DNA of 64,000 nt, taken from NCBI RefSeq assembly GCF_000753795.1, contig NZ_JPEO01000019.1, forward strand, positions 1-64,000, in the 5' to 3' direction. Source of the stretch: Shewanella mangrovi. Its GTDB lineage: Bacteria; Pseudomonadota; Gammaproteobacteria; Enterobacterales; Shewanellaceae. Within the stretch, counting starts at the first letter, position 1. Every line of letters starts with the position of its first letter. Position numbers and translations under genes: made by a program. Below, one piece after another: positions 63,982-64,000 of this stretch. A model generated the notes under the pieces. That model did not search any database. It saw nothing but the letters and a program-made list of their open reading frames with translations, and was not told where the DNA came from.

Positions 63982-64000
63982 GGTTACTAAAATGGTTACT
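63982..64000 (+). repeat. Right-end copy of the GGTTACT repeat
   Basis: GGTTACTAAAATGGTTACT differs from the left copy at 43144-43162 by one base and has the same orientation. It is cut off by the window edge, so the full right end is not visible. Confidence 0.8.

Larger units (their letters stand above)
43139..64000 (+). mobile_element. Integrative element inserted downstream of yicC (right end at or just past the window edge)
   Basis: The element begins with a P4-type integrase and a cluster of GGTTACT repeats. It carries two AlpA-like regulators, a Gp2/YagK-type protein, a long type I restriction operon and small orphan genes. A 19-base repeat at 43144-43162 recurs in the same direction at 63982-64000 with one mismatch, as expected of two related ends. 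No phage structural genes, conjugation genes or tRNA are present, so it resembles a P4/satellite-like genomic island. The exact crossover core cannot be placed without an empty site. Confidence 0.8.

Noticed and set aside
43036..64000. Prophage interpretation of the island
   Set aside because: No capsid, tail, terminase or lysis genes are present; only integrase, AlpA-like and Gp2-type genes, which fit a satellite or P4-like island.

Overview
The window looks like a chromosomal segment of a gammaproteobacterium, most likely Shewanella or a close relative. The evidence is gene order and protein similarity recalled from known families: mraZ to lpxC-secA, fadL-leuDCBA, recQ-rarD-argA, rpmG-rpmB-radC-coaBC-dut-slmA, pyrE-rph-yicC. 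Further gammaproteobacterial marks are a SlmA regulator, a leu attenuator with leader peptide, and ARG boxes at argA. No search was run, so the genus is an inference.

Layout. (1) Positions 1-320 hold what looks like a stringent-type rRNA P1 promoter firing out of the left edge, then the secA end. (2) Positions 321-21500, almost all on the minus strand, are the division and cell wall cluster, transcribed mraZ-rsmH-ftsL-ftsI-murE-murF-mraY-murD-ftsW-murG-murC-ftsQ-ftsA-ftsZ-lpxC, followed by a LytM/M23 protein and secA, with dciA embedded convergently. MraZ operator repeats lie at the mraZ start, and ftsQ has its own strong promoter. (3) A 98-residue unknown protein sits behind a perfect flagellar sigma-28 promoter. 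(4) fadL and leuABCD follow, with a complete attenuation leader. (5) Positions 29-43 kb are core genes: a TPR/degenerate-GGDEF membrane protein, recQ, rarD, argA, two ribosomal proteins, radC, coaBC, dut, slmA, folE, pyrE, rph and yicC.

(6) From about 43.14 kb to the right edge lies an integrative element inserted just downstream of yicC. At the left are a P4-type tyrosine integrase, a cluster of GGTTACT repeats, two AlpA-like regulators and a Gp2/YagK-type protein with an HUH-like motif. A 19-base repeat next to the integrase recurs with one mismatch as the last 19 bases of the window, so the window seems to end at or very near the right end of the element. Its cargo is a nine-gene minus-strand operon of about 13.5 kb. 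The order is hsdM, hsdS, a HEPN-like unknown, a HARE-HTH/PD-(D/E)XK protein, a second PD-(D/E)XK protein, an AlbA/ATPase-fold protein, hsdR, an ankyrin protein and a Cys-rich unknown. The genes between hsdS and hsdR overlap or nearly touch, which suggests an extended type I restriction/defence system. A solitary JAMM-like protein, a pair of tiny oppositely charged proteins sharing an NPNN motif, an HTH gene and a structured noncoding stretch fill the right end.

The most promising places for undescribed biology are the genes embedded in the hsd operon, the NPNN small-protein pair with its HTH neighbour, the structured segment at the right end, and the sigma-28-controlled 98-residue protein.
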